NCBI GenBank assembly: GCA_049314515.1
Contig: JBMOEY010000044.1
Span: 1-11,968, forward strand
Direction: 5' to 3'
Length of the DNA: 11,968 nucleotides
DNA from: RFQD01 sp049314515
GTDB taxonomy: Bacteria > Actinomycetota > Actinomycetes > Actinomycetales > Microbacteriaceae
In this document: in pieces, positions 5,493 through 11,968 of the stretch
Position numbering within the stretch: the stretch's first letter is position 1
How the letters are laid out: the number at the start of each line of letters is the position of its first letter
Program-made: the position numbers and the translations under genes
Notes under the pieces: generated by a model
Seen by the model: the letters and a program-made list of their open reading frames with translations, nothing else
Databases searched by the model: none
Told to the model about the DNA's origin: nothing

Positions 5493-7151
5493 ATGAGCAA
5501 ACTCTTCGGAATCGGAGTTGGCCGTGGGATTGCGGTGGGTCCGGTGCTTCGAATGCCAGAGCCGTTGGCAGAACCTCTCGATAGCCCGCGCACAGCAAAC
5601 GTCGAGGAAGAAATCCTCCGCGCGCAACAAGCGTTGGAACACACCTGTGAATGGTTACGCGAGCGAGCCGCCCTCGCGGGTGACGAGGCGCGGGCTGTCT
5701 TGGAGGCGCAGGCACTCATGGCGGCGGATCCGGCCGTCACTAAAGTCGTGATCTCGCGAATCCGTGATGGAAAAACTGCCGAGCGAGCGGTATTCGAGGC
5801 CTTCGGTGAGTTCCAGCGCCAATTACAGGGTCTCGGGGGATATCTCGGGGAGCGAGCGACTGACCTGGTAGACGTGTCGCAGCGGGCCATTGCGCGACTC
5901 CTGGGCGTAGCAATGCCCGAGGTTCCGACTTCGGATGCGCCGTTTGTTTTGGTCGCGCGTGACTTGGCACCGGCCGACACTGCCCTACTTGACTTCACGA
6001 AAGTCATGGCTCTGATCACAAGTGAGGGTGGGCCGACGTCACACACGGCGATCATTGCCCGAGCAAAGTCAATTCCCGCGATTGTGGGGGTTGCCGGCGC
6101 ACAAGAACTCGAGGACGGCACGCTGGTGGTGGTCGATGCGGGCGCATCCTCGGTCACTGTTGATGCGTCGAGTGCAGATGTGGACGAGGCTCGTGTGCGC
6201 AGAAATGCGTGGCTCGATCAGCGAAACGCACCGATTTCTCACGGCCAATTAATTGATGGCCACAAGATACCTTTGCTGGCAAATCTGGGTGACCCGGACG
6301 AGGCGGCTGATGCCGTGGCATTCGGAGCCGAGGGGGTTGGCCTTTTTCGAACGGAATTCTTGTTCTTAGACGCGCACAGGGCACCCACAATTGAGGACCA
6401 AGAGACGGCATTCGTGCACCTGCTCGAGCAATTTCCAGATCAAAAAGTTGTAGTGCGCGTGCTGGACGCGGGCGCCGACAAACCTCTCAGCTTTCTGAAT
6501 GCGGGGCGTGAGGAGAACCCGGCGCTGGGACTCCGAGGCCTTCGCACTCTGCGAGCACACGAGCGAATCCTACGAAACCAGATTCAGGCCTTGGTGAACG
6601 CGCAAAATCGGACCGCAGCGGAGCTCTGGGTCATGGCCCCGATGGTTGCGGACGCAGACGAGTCCCAATATTTTGTTGAACTGGCCAAGAGCATGGGATT
6701 GCGCAATGTCGGCGTGATGGCAGAAATTCCCTCGCTCGCACTCGTTGCGGAACAAGTCTTTGCCAGTGCTGACTTCGTTTCGATTGGTACGAACGACTTA
6801 ACGCAGTACACACTCGCCGCAGACCGAACCCTCGGCAGTGTCGCCTCGTATCAAGACCCATGGCATCCCGCCGTCTTGCGATTGATTGAAATGATTGGCA
6901 ACGCCGGGTACGCCGCCGGTAAACCGGTGGGTGTGTGTGGTGAGGCAGCGGCTGATCCAGAACTGGCCGTCGTGCTCGTTGGCCTCGGCGCGACGACACT
7001 TTCCATGGCGCCGTCCGCGTTTGCGGACGTACGAGTCGCGCTGGGCACCGTGACCCTCGAAGAGGCACGCGATCGCGCTTCCCGAGCCCTCAAAGCCCGT
7101 TCTGCGCTCGAGGCGCGCGCTCTCGCAAGTGGGTCGATTGCACTCGATTAG
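5493..7151 (+). CDS. ptsI: PTS Enzyme I (phosphoenolpyruvate--protein phosphotransferase)
   Basis: The 552-residue cytoplasmic enzyme starts the PTS cascade by moving phosphate from PEP to HPr. The N-terminal part binds HPr; the phosphohistidine domain carries SEGGPTSHTAIIARA (177-191) with H184. The C-terminal PEP-binding barrel shows GVGLFRTEFLFL (281-292), VVVRVLDAGADKPL (319-332), VGVMAEIPS (406-414), SIGTNDLTQYTLAADR (430-445) and PVGVCGEAAADP (478-489) with catalytic C482. All key residues are present and the length is close to the usual 560-575. It is divergent from the operon encoding its partner HPr, an arrangement that allows shared control from the 108-base gap. The next gene starts 25 bases downstream. 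Confidence 0.97.
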   Translation: MSKLFGIGVGRGIAVGPVLRMPEPLAEPLDSPRTANVEEEILRAQQALEHTCEWLRERAALAGDEARAVLEAQALMAADPAVTKVVISRIRDGKTAERAVFEAFGEFQRQLQGLGGYLGERATDLVDVSQRAIARLLGVAMPEVPTSDAPFVLVARDLAPADTALLDFTKVMALITSEGGPTSHTAIIARAKSIPAIVGVAGAQELEDGTLVVVDAGASSVTVDASSADVDEARVRRNAWLDQRNAPISHGQLIDGHKIPLLANLGDPDEAADAVAFGAEGVGLFRTEFLFLDAHRAPTIEDQETAFVHLLEQFPDQKVVVRVLDAGADKPLSFLNAGREENPALGLRGLRTLRAHERILRNQIQALVNAQNRTAAELWVMAPMVADADESQYFVELAKSMGLRNVGVMAEIPSLALVAEQVFASADFVSIGTNDLTQYTLAADRTLGSVASYQDPWHPAVLRLIEMIGNAGYAAGKPVGVCGEAAADPELAVVLVGLGATTLSMAPSAFADVRVALGTVTLEEARDRASRALKARSALEARALASGSIALD

Positions 7152-7164
7152 CCCAGACGGCTTC

Positions 7165-7170
7165 TAGGGT
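7165..7170 (+). promoter_or_regulatory. Putative -10 box (TAGGGT) of the oxidoreductase gene, leaderless type
   Basis: TAGGGT is followed by exactly 6 bases (GGTCAC) and the ATG at 7177. It lies within the 25-base gap after ptsI. No clear -35 is visible. The GGGTGG overlap gives only a poor ribosome-binding site, so separate leaderless transcription is a reasonable inference. Confidence 0.45.
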
Positions 7171-7176
7171 GGTCAC

Positions 7177-8226
7177 ATGACGTCACTGAAACTTCCATCA
7201 CCGCGCATCATCGACCCGCAGAACGTTACGTCCTTACGTTGGGGCGTAATGGGCCCAGGCGGAATTGCCCACGTGTGGGTCGAAGGCGTTCTTGCGCACA
7301 CCGGTCAACGCATCGAGGCCGTTGGATCAACGAGTGCCGAGCGCGCTCGTGAATTTGCGCAAAGCTACGGCATTTCACGGTCGTATGGCAGCTATGACGA
7401 CCTGCTCGCGGACAATGACATTGATGCCATCTACGTGTCAACGAGACAGCAAGCGCATCGAGACAACGTGCTCGCGGCGATCGCCGCTGGAAAGCATGTT
7501 CTCGTCGAAAAACCCATTGCAACGCGACCTGATCATGTGCTCGAAATCGAACGGGCAGCGCACGCCGCTGGCGTGCTCGTCATGGAGGCGATGTGGACCA
7601 CATACTTGCCACAATCCGACATCATCCGACAACTTGTCGCCAACGGTGAGTTCGGAGATATCCGTTACGTGCAGGCAGACTTTGGTCAAGACCTCCGAGA
7701 CATTGCCCGACTACACGACATCGACGGGGGTGGTGCGGCCCACGATCTGGGCATCTACCCGATGGCATTCGTCAGTAGCGTGTTGCCGGATGCGCCAACC
7801 ACGATTGAGGCAGCGGGCGAGCTCGCACCCTCGGGAGTGGACATTGAGATAGCAATGAGATTGAGCTATGCCAACGGCGGTCGAGCGTATACGTCCACGT
7901 CAATCCGGGCGTTCACCGAAACAACCGCCTGGATTGACGGCACGAACATTTCCGTTCGGGTTGGAAGTCCATTCTTTATCCCTTCATCAATTCGATTGAT
8001 GAATCGCGACTTCAATCCCTCCGTCCAAGATGAGTGGATTGACACGACAGGTGTGGTTGCCCATGCGGGATTGAGCTACCAGGCAACGGCTTTTGCCTCG
8101 TTTCTCGACCAAGGACTTATCGAGTCGCCGTGGCGTCCGCTCGCGGCATCGGCGCGCGATGCCGCGACTCTACAGACGGCTCGCCAACAATTTGGCGTGT
8201 TCCTGCTGGGTGAAAGCCGCGAGTAG
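7177..8226 (+). CDS. Gfo/Idh/MocA family NAD(P)-dependent oxidoreductase
   Basis: The 349-residue protein has the two-domain layout of this family. An N-terminal Rossmann fold begins at RWGVMGPGGIAH (21-32), and VLVEKPIA (108-115) is the EKP motif with K112. The C-terminal domain includes VMEAMWTTYLPQ (135-146) and GGGAAHDLGIYPMAF (184-198). The EAMW and DLGIYP segments resemble the dimeric dihydrodiol dehydrogenase branch, in which a tyrosine (Y194 here) takes the place of the family's usual catalytic histidine. The real substrate, probably a sugar or polyol, cannot be read from the sequence. There are about 20 residues before the first strand, slightly longer than typical. It follows ptsI by 25 bases but has its own promoter-like box, so a functional link to the PTS is only suggested by position. 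Confidence 0.88.
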   Translation: MTSLKLPSPRIIDPQNVTSLRWGVMGPGGIAHVWVEGVLAHTGQRIEAVGSTSAERAREFAQSYGISRSYGSYDDLLADNDIDAIYVSTRQQAHRDNVLAAIAAGKHVLVEKPIATRPDHVLEIERAAHAAGVLVMEAMWTTYLPQSDIIRQLVANGEFGDIRYVQADFGQDLRDIARLHDIDGGGAAHDLGIYPMAFVSSVLPDAPTTIEAAGELAPSGVDIEIAMRLSYANGGRAYTSTSIRAFTETTAWIDGTNISVRVGSPFFIPSSIRLMNRDFNPSVQDEWIDTTGVVAHAGLSYQATAFASFLDQGLIESPWRPLAASARDAATLQTARQQFGVFLLGESRE

Positions 8227-8230
8227 CGGT
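8216..8230. terminator. Possible short bidirectional terminator between convergent genes
   Basis: CCGC (8217-8220) pairs with GCGG (8226-8229) around a 5-base loop, plus one G-U pair. It spans the stop codon of the oxidoreductase gene and the 11-base gap to the convergent sdhB stop codon. On the minus strand it is followed by CTTTC; on the plus strand there is no T run. The stem is short, so support is weak. Confidence 0.25.
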
Positions 8231-8237
8231 CGATTGA

Positions 8238-8981
8238 CTACGGACGACCTCGTAGAACAGCAGCCTTGACCTCGGAGATTGCCTGCGTCACCTGAATACC
8301 GCGCGGGCAGGCTTCGGAGCAGTTGAAGGTCGTGCGGCAACGCCACACGCCCTCTTTGTCGTTGAGAATTTCGAGACGTTCCTTCGCCGAATCGTCGCGG
8401 GAATCGAAAATGAACCGGTGGGCGTTCACAATCGCGGCTGGGCCGAAGTACTGACCATCGGTCCAGAACACGGGACATGACGTTGTGCAGGCGGCACAGA
8501 GGATGCACTTGGTCGTGTCATCGAAGATCTCGCGGTTCTCGATGGACTGCAGCCGCTCCTTACCCTTCTGAGGCTTCGAGTTTGCGATGAGGAACGGCTT
8601 CACCTCGCGGTACGCGGCGAAGAACGGCTCCATGTCAACGATGAGGTCTTTCTCAAGCGGAAGACCTTTGATGGCCTCGACGTAAATGGCTTTCGTGATG
8701 TCGAGGTCCTTGATCAGGGTCTTACACGCGAGGCGGTTACGGCCGTTGATGCGCATCGCATCCGAGCCACAAATGCCGTGAGCGCACGAACGACGGAACG
8801 TGAGCGAACCGTCTTGTTCCCACTTGATCTTGTGCAGGGCATCCAGCACGCGGTCGGTGGAGAACACTTCGACGTCAAAGGATTCCCAACGCGCTTCTTC
8901 ATCGACCTCGGGGTCGAATCGGCTCACAATCAATTGAATCGTGAATGCCTGCACTTCAGACGGGGCTGCGGTCTTTGCCAT
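8238..8981 (-). CDS. sdhB: Succinate dehydrogenase iron-sulfur subunit
   Basis: The 247-residue subunit carries electrons from the FAD of SdhA to quinone through three iron-sulfur centres, on the cytoplasmic face of the membrane. The N-terminal ferredoxin domain has CAHGICGSDAMRING (66-80) and C86; the 2Fe-2S ligands are C66, C71, D74 and C86, with aspartate in the third position as in E. coli SdhB. CILCAACTTSCP (159-170) supplies C159, C162 and C165, and CPRG supplies C225, for 4Fe-4S. C169, C215 and C221 (in NCSEAC) fit the 3Fe-4S centre. It is the last gene of the sdhCDAB operon, starting 2 bases after the sdhA stop codon (TAG TC ATG), with only a weak AAAG-type ribosome-binding site, which suggests coupling to sdhA. 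Confidence 0.97.
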   Translation of the reverse strand: MAKTAAPSEVQAFTIQLIVSRFDPEVDEEARWESFDVEVFSTDRVLDALHKIKWEQDGSLTFRRSCAHGICGSDAMRINGRNRLACKTLIKDLDITKAIYVEAIKGLPLEKDLIVDMEPFFAAYREVKPFLIANSKPQKGKERLQSIENREIFDDTTKCILCAACTTSCPVFWTDGQYFGPAAIVNAHRFIFDSRDDSAKERLEILNDKEGVWRCRTTFNCSEACPRGIQVTQAISEVKAAVLRGRP

Positions 8982-8983
8982 GA

Positions 8984-10816
8984 CTAGTACTTTCTTTCCA
9001 TGGGCTGGTAGTTCGTGATGACGACTGGTTTCCAGTCAATCTTGATGTGGTCTCCCGCGTGATCCGATTCCGGGTCACCAGTGAGGTAGGCCATGGTGTG
9101 CACCATGTATTTCTTGTCGTTGCGGTCTGGGAAGTCATCGCGCATGTGACCGCCGCGGCTCTCCTTGCGGTTTCGCGCCGAGTAGACGGTGACCTCGGCC
9201 AAGTCGAGCAAGAAGCCCAACTCGACCGCTTCAAGCAGGTCGGTGTTGTAGCGCTGACCTTTGTCGGTCACCGAGATGTTGCGGTACCGCTTGCGCAGCT
9301 CCTGAATCGTGTTCGTGACGGACTTAAGTGATTCCTCGGTTCGGAACACCTGGGCGTTACGGTCCATCTCTTCTTGAAGCTCTTTGCGAATGGATGCGAT
9401 GCGCTCGGTTCCCTGCGCGTTACGGATACCCTCGATGAGGTCGCGCACGTACTTCGCTGGATCTTTCGGCAGGTCGACGAACTTGGCCTTCTTGGCGTAC
9501 TCGACGGCGTAGCGACCGGCACGCTTGCCGAACACGTTGATGTCGAGCAGTGAGTTGGTGCCGAGACGGTTCGATCCGTGCACCGAGACACAGGCGCACT
9601 CGCCGGCGGCGTATAGTCCCGGAATGACCGTGGTGTTGTCAGCGAGCACCTCAGCCTTGATATTGGTCGGAATGCCGCCCATCGCGTAGTGCGCCGTGGG
9701 CATCACCGGCACGGGCTCAACAACCGGGTCGATACCAAGGTAGGTGCGGGCGAACTCTGTAATGTCGGGGAGCTTCGTCTCGAGGACCTCCGCACCGAGG
9801 TGCGTGCAGTCGAGAAGAACGTAGTCCTTGTTTGGTCCGGCACCGCGACCCTCAACAACCTCTTGCACCATGCATCGAGCGATGATGTCGCGAGGTGCGA
9901 GGTCTTTGATGGTGGGTGCGTAACGCTCCATGAATCGCTCGCCGGATGCATTGCGCAAAATTGCACCCTCACCGCGGGCACCCTCAGTGAGCAGGATGCC
10001 CAAACCAGCGAGACCCGTCGGGTGGAACTGGTAGAACTCCATGTCTTCGAGCGGGATGCCCTTGCGCCAGATGATGCCAACGCCATCGCCCGTCAGGGTG
10101 TGCGCGTTCGAGGTCGTCTTGTAGATCTTTCCAAAACCACCCGTGGCGAACACGATGGACTTTGCCTGGAAAACGTGCAGTTCGCCCGTGGCGAGTTCGT
10201 AGGCGACGACGCCGGCGGGCTGACGCTTCTTTCCCGTGCCCACCATGATGAGGTCAAGCACGTAGAACTCGTTGTAGAACTCGACACCCTCTTTGACGCA
10301 GTTCTGGAACAACGTCTGCAGAATCATGTGCCCCGTGCGGTCGGCCGCGTAGCACGAGCGACGAACCGGAGCCTTACCGTGGTCGCGGGTGTGGCCACCG
10401 AAACGACGCTGGTCGATCTTGCCCTCGGGTGTGCGGTTGAACGGCAGACCCATGTTTTCGAGGTCGATAACAGCGTCGATGGCCTCTTTTGCCAGAATCT
10501 CAGCGGCGTCCTGGTCGACGAGATAGTCGCCACCCTTGACGGTGTCGAAGGTGTGCCACTCCCAGCTGTCTTCCTCGACGTTGGCCAAGGCAGCGGCCAT
10601 GCCGCCCTGTGCGGCACCGGTGTGAGACCGCGTGGGGTAAAGCTTCGTGATGACGGCGGTCTTCGACTTCGGTGCCGCTTCAATTGCAGCACGCATTCCC
10701 GCGCCACCCGCGCCAACAATGACAACGTCGTACTGGTGGTAGTGAACTCCGTCGACGACCTGTGTCTCGGCGTGCTGCGGGTCCGCTTCGCGATATTTCG
10801 ATTCAGTCTTGCTCAC
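8984..10816 (-). CDS. sdhA: Succinate dehydrogenase flavoprotein subunit
   Basis: The 610-residue catalytic subunit oxidises succinate to fumarate with covalently bound FAD. The FAD fold starts at YDVVIVGAGGAGMRAA (29-44). SHTGAAQGG (64-72) carries H65, the residue that binds FAD covalently. Active-site motifs include QFHPTG (263-268, H265), LAPRDIIAR (306-314, R309), HYAMGG (376-381, H376) and GSNRLGTNSL (414-423, R417), by comparison with E. coli SdhA and FrdA. The GTG at 10816 is the only sensible start: no ATG, GTG or TTG follows in frame before the FAD motif. No ribosome-binding site is visible upstream, which is odd for a highly used gene. The gap to sdhD is 41 bases and holds a short hairpin; sdhB follows after 2 bases. 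Confidence 0.97.
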   Translation of the reverse strand: MSKTESKYREADPQHAETQVVDGVHYHQYDVVIVGAGGAGMRAAIEAAPKSKTAVITKLYPTRSHTGAAQGGMAAALANVEEDSWEWHTFDTVKGGDYLVDQDAAEILAKEAIDAVIDLENMGLPFNRTPEGKIDQRRFGGHTRDHGKAPVRRSCYAADRTGHMILQTLFQNCVKEGVEFYNEFYVLDLIMVGTGKKRQPAGVVAYELATGELHVFQAKSIVFATGGFGKIYKTTSNAHTLTGDGVGIIWRKGIPLEDMEFYQFHPTGLAGLGILLTEGARGEGAILRNASGERFMERYAPTIKDLAPRDIIARCMVQEVVEGRGAGPNKDYVLLDCTHLGAEVLETKLPDITEFARTYLGIDPVVEPVPVMPTAHYAMGGIPTNIKAEVLADNTTVIPGLYAAGECACVSVHGSNRLGTNSLLDINVFGKRAGRYAVEYAKKAKFVDLPKDPAKYVRDLIEGIRNAQGTERIASIRKELQEEMDRNAQVFRTEESLKSVTNTIQELRKRYRNISVTDKGQRYNTDLLEAVELGFLLDLAEVTVYSARNRKESRGGHMRDDFPDRNDKKYMVHTMAYLTGDPESDHAGDHIKIDWKPVVITNYQPMERKY

Positions 10817-10857
10817 GTGGATGCCAATCGCTGATGTGGTGTGCTGTCGAATTTCGA

Positions 10858-11304
10858 CTAAGCGTTACAGAAGGAAGGGAGGAGGTTGGCCTGGTCAGCC
10901 GGAACGACCGGGCACGGGTCAAAGGTGTAGATGACGAGTGTTCCGAGAATGATCAGCGCAACCGCAGCAAATGCGATGGCGCCGCGCAAGACGCGTCCCC
11001 AGGCAACCGACGACACGTAGTCGTTGGTAATGGTGCGCATGCCGTTTGCTCCGTGAATCAGGGCGAGCCACAACATGAGCGTGTCCCACACCTTCCAGAA
11101 GGGGTCGGCCAGCTTCCCGGCGACGAAGGCGAAGTCGATCGCCTTGACGCCCTGGCCGACCATGAGATTGACGAAGAGGTGACCGAAGATGAGCACCACA
11201 AGCACCACGCCCGAGATGCGCATGTACATCCAGCCCCATTTTTCCCAGTTGATGCCGCGGCGTGCGGGGCGTGCCGGGGTGCGGGGAGCAGCAACAGTCG
11301 ACAT
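10858..11304 (-). CDS. sdhD: Succinate dehydrogenase hydrophobic membrane anchor subunit
   Basis: The 148-residue protein has three hydrophobic segments (about 30-50, 72-92 and 105-127) after a basic, proline-rich N-terminus. MYMRISGVVLVVLIFGHLFVNL (26-47), with H42, and HGANGMRTITNDY (84-96), with H84, are typical of the SdhD-type anchor; these histidines are candidate haem b ligands. Together with SdhC it anchors SdhAB and forms the quinone site. A hydrophilic tail after the last helix contains C131 and C146 and is predicted to lie outside the cytoplasm. The ATG overlaps the sdhC stop codon by one base (TAATG), with GAGGTGG 7 bases upstream, indicating coupled translation. Confidence 0.93.
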   Translation of the reverse strand: MSTVAAPRTPARPARRGINWEKWGWMYMRISGVVLVVLIFGHLFVNLMVGQGVKAIDFAFVAGKLADPFWKVWDTLMLWLALIHGANGMRTITNDYVSSVAWGRVLRGAIAFAAVALIILGTLVIYTFDPCPVVPADQANLLPSFCNA

Positions 11305-11723
11305 TAGTGACCCACCTCGCTGAAGACATTGATCAGGTGACGCGGAGCGAAGCCGGCGAAAAGCACGACCCAGAGGCCTACGACGACCCAGAACATGACG
11401 CGCTGGTACTTGACGCCCTTGCTCCAGAAGTCGATGAGGATGATGCGCAAGCCGTTCAGAGCGTGGAACATGATCGCACCAACGAGTCCGAGCTCACCGA
11501 TACCCATGATGGGGTTCTTGTAGGACGCGATAACGGCGTTGTATGCCTCGGGGCTCACCCGAACGAGAGCGGTGTCGAGAATGTGCACCAGCAGGAAGAA
11601 GAAGATGGCAACGCCGGTGACGCGGTGAAGCACCCACGACCACATTCCCTCTCGTCCGCGATAAAGGGTGCCGCCTCGGCTGGCCTTCATCTGCGCGACG
11701 GGGGGAGCAATGACTTTCGACAC
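11304..11723 (-). CDS. sdhC: Succinate dehydrogenase cytochrome b556 subunit
   Basis: With a GTG start at 11723 this is a 139-residue membrane protein with three helices (about 35-54, 75-96, 108-126). SWVLHRVTGVAI (29-40) is the SdhC signature with the quinone-site serine, histidine and arginine. FHALNGLRIILID (86-98), with H87, is the segment that holds the haem b ligand. The GTG was chosen over an in-frame ATG at 11765 because AGGAGG lies 6 bases upstream of it and the extra 14 residues (GRASTRIYF and so on) are not like the family. It is the first gene of sdhCDAB and overlaps sdhD by one base. Its promoter must lie in the 186-base gap shared with the divergent manC-like gene. Confidence 0.94.
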   Translation of the reverse strand: MSKVIAPPVAQMKASRGGTLYRGREGMWSWVLHRVTGVAIFFFLLVHILDTALVRVSPEAYNAVIASYKNPIMGIGELGLVGAIMFHALNGLRIILIDFWSKGVKYQRVMFWVVVGLWVVLFAGFAPRHLINVFSEVGH

Positions 11724-11729
11724 GTCAGT

Positions 11730-11735
11730 CCTCCT
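11730..11735 (-). promoter_or_regulatory. Ribosome-binding site that decides the sdhC start
   Basis: AGGAGG on the minus strand lies 6 bases before the GTG at 11723. It is the strongest Shine-Dalgarno site in the window and argues against the longer frame starting at ATG 11765. Confidence 0.88.
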
Positions 11736-11787
11736 GAAGTAAATGCGAGTGGAGGCACGCCCCATTCGCGTCCGCAGTTACGTGCTC

Positions 11788-11793
11788 ACATTA
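11788..11793 (-). promoter_or_regulatory. Weak candidate -10 box (TAATGT) for sdhCDAB
   Basis: TAATGT on the minus strand fits the TANNNT -10 pattern and would give a leader of roughly 60 bases before the sdhC GTG. No convincing -35 was seen at the expected distance. The rest of the sdhC/manC gap shows no clear repeat or operator. Confidence 0.22.
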
Positions 11794-11897
11794 CGCCGTG
11801 CTGAGAATTTCCGGTGAGTCCGTGACGGTGAACAATTGCTTTCTAAACGCTCGCGACCGCACGGGCCGGGCGCTCTCGGCGTAGTTTGCGCCCCCGA

Positions 11898-11903
11898 TAG
11901 GCT
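11898..11903 (+). promoter_or_regulatory. Putative -10 box (TAGGCT) of the manC-like gene, leaderless type
   Basis: TAGGCT is followed by exactly 6 bases (GAACGC) and the ATG at 11910, sharing the TAGGCTGA 8-mer with the xth and YihY-type promoters. No ribosome-binding site is present and no clear -35 is seen. Confidence 0.5.
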
Positions 11904-11909
11904 GAACGC

Positions 11910-11968
11910 ATGACTACTTCGGTGAGCCCCATTCCGCAGTTTTACGCGGTAATTCCGGCCGGTGGAAT
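11910..11968 (+). CDS. manC: Mannose-1-phosphate guanylyltransferase, N-terminal fragment
   Basis: Nineteen full codons are visible before the window ends. They read through FYAVIPAGG (residues 11-19), the start of the nucleotide-binding loop of sugar nucleotidyltransferases; in mannose-1-phosphate guanylyltransferases this continues as GxGxRLWPLSR. The enzyme makes GDP-mannose for glycans and glycolipids of the actinobacterial envelope. The placement divergent from sdhC matches what I recall from related actinobacteria. Because the rest of the protein is not visible, another nucleotidyltransferase is possible. Confidence 0.75.
   Translation, partial: MTTSVSPIPQFYAVIPAGG

Noticed and set aside
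8757..8762. Missing third cysteine (D74) in the SdhB 2Fe-2S motif
   Set aside because: Aspartate at this position is a known natural ligand variant, also present in E. coli SdhB, so it is not a defect.
9689..10834. Long plus-strand open frame (381 codons)
   Set aside because: It is fully antisense to sdhA, whose biased codon use leaves the opposite strand open. The translation is rich in Arg, Val and Asp without recognisable motifs.
11724..11765. Longer sdhC start at ATG 11765
   Set aside because: The AGGAGG site lies inside this extension, 6 bases before the GTG at 11723, and the added residues do not match SdhC.

Overview
This window looks like ordinary chromosome from a high-GC Gram-positive actinobacterium, most likely family Microbacteriaceae. 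The basis is the sdhCDAB operon divergent from a mannose-1-phosphate guanylyltransferase gene, the trpS/xth/YihY neighbourhood, actinobacterial protein sequences, and several genes that appear to be transcribed without leaders. G+C looks only moderately high for that family, so a freshwater or small-genome lineage is possible; this is inference by eye. No mobile element, CRISPR array, tRNA or rRNA was seen.

Layout from left to right. Positions 1-86 (minus) are the first codons of a riboflavin biosynthesis gene, probably ribD, which runs off the window. It is preceded by a well-conserved FMN riboswitch (184-325, minus) and a structured leader. Next come trpS, xth (exonuclease III family) and a YihY/BrkB-type membrane protein, all on the minus strand, each with a putative leaderless promoter directly in front of its start codon. 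A phosphotransferase (PTS) block follows: fruK, a fructose-type EIIA, a fructose-type EIIB and HPr (ptsH) form a tight minus-strand operon. Enzyme I (ptsI) is divergent on the plus strand and is followed by a Gfo/Idh/MocA oxidoreductase. The minus-strand sdhCDAB operon converges on the oxidoreductase. At the right edge the first 19 codons of a manC-like gene start on the plus strand.

How the genes work together: EI (ptsI) takes phosphate from PEP and passes it to HPr, then EIIA, then EIIB. A fructose EIIC would then import fructose as fructose-1-phosphate, which FruK phosphorylates to fructose-1,6-bisphosphate. No EIIC membrane domain exists in this window, so the pathway encoded here lacks its transport step. 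The sdh genes encode succinate:quinone oxidoreductase of the TCA cycle and respiratory chain. TrpS and Xth are housekeeping translation and DNA-repair genes.

I found no wholly novel system. The most notable signals are (a) six genes with an identical TAGNNT-N6-start layout, two of which reuse the upstream gene's TAG stop codon as the start of the -10 box; (b) a fructose PTS set without EIIC, whose EIIB ends in a short basic tail where EIIC would begin in fused homologues; and (c) a riboswitch leader in which the 3' strand of aptamer helix P1 has a second, competing partner downstream.
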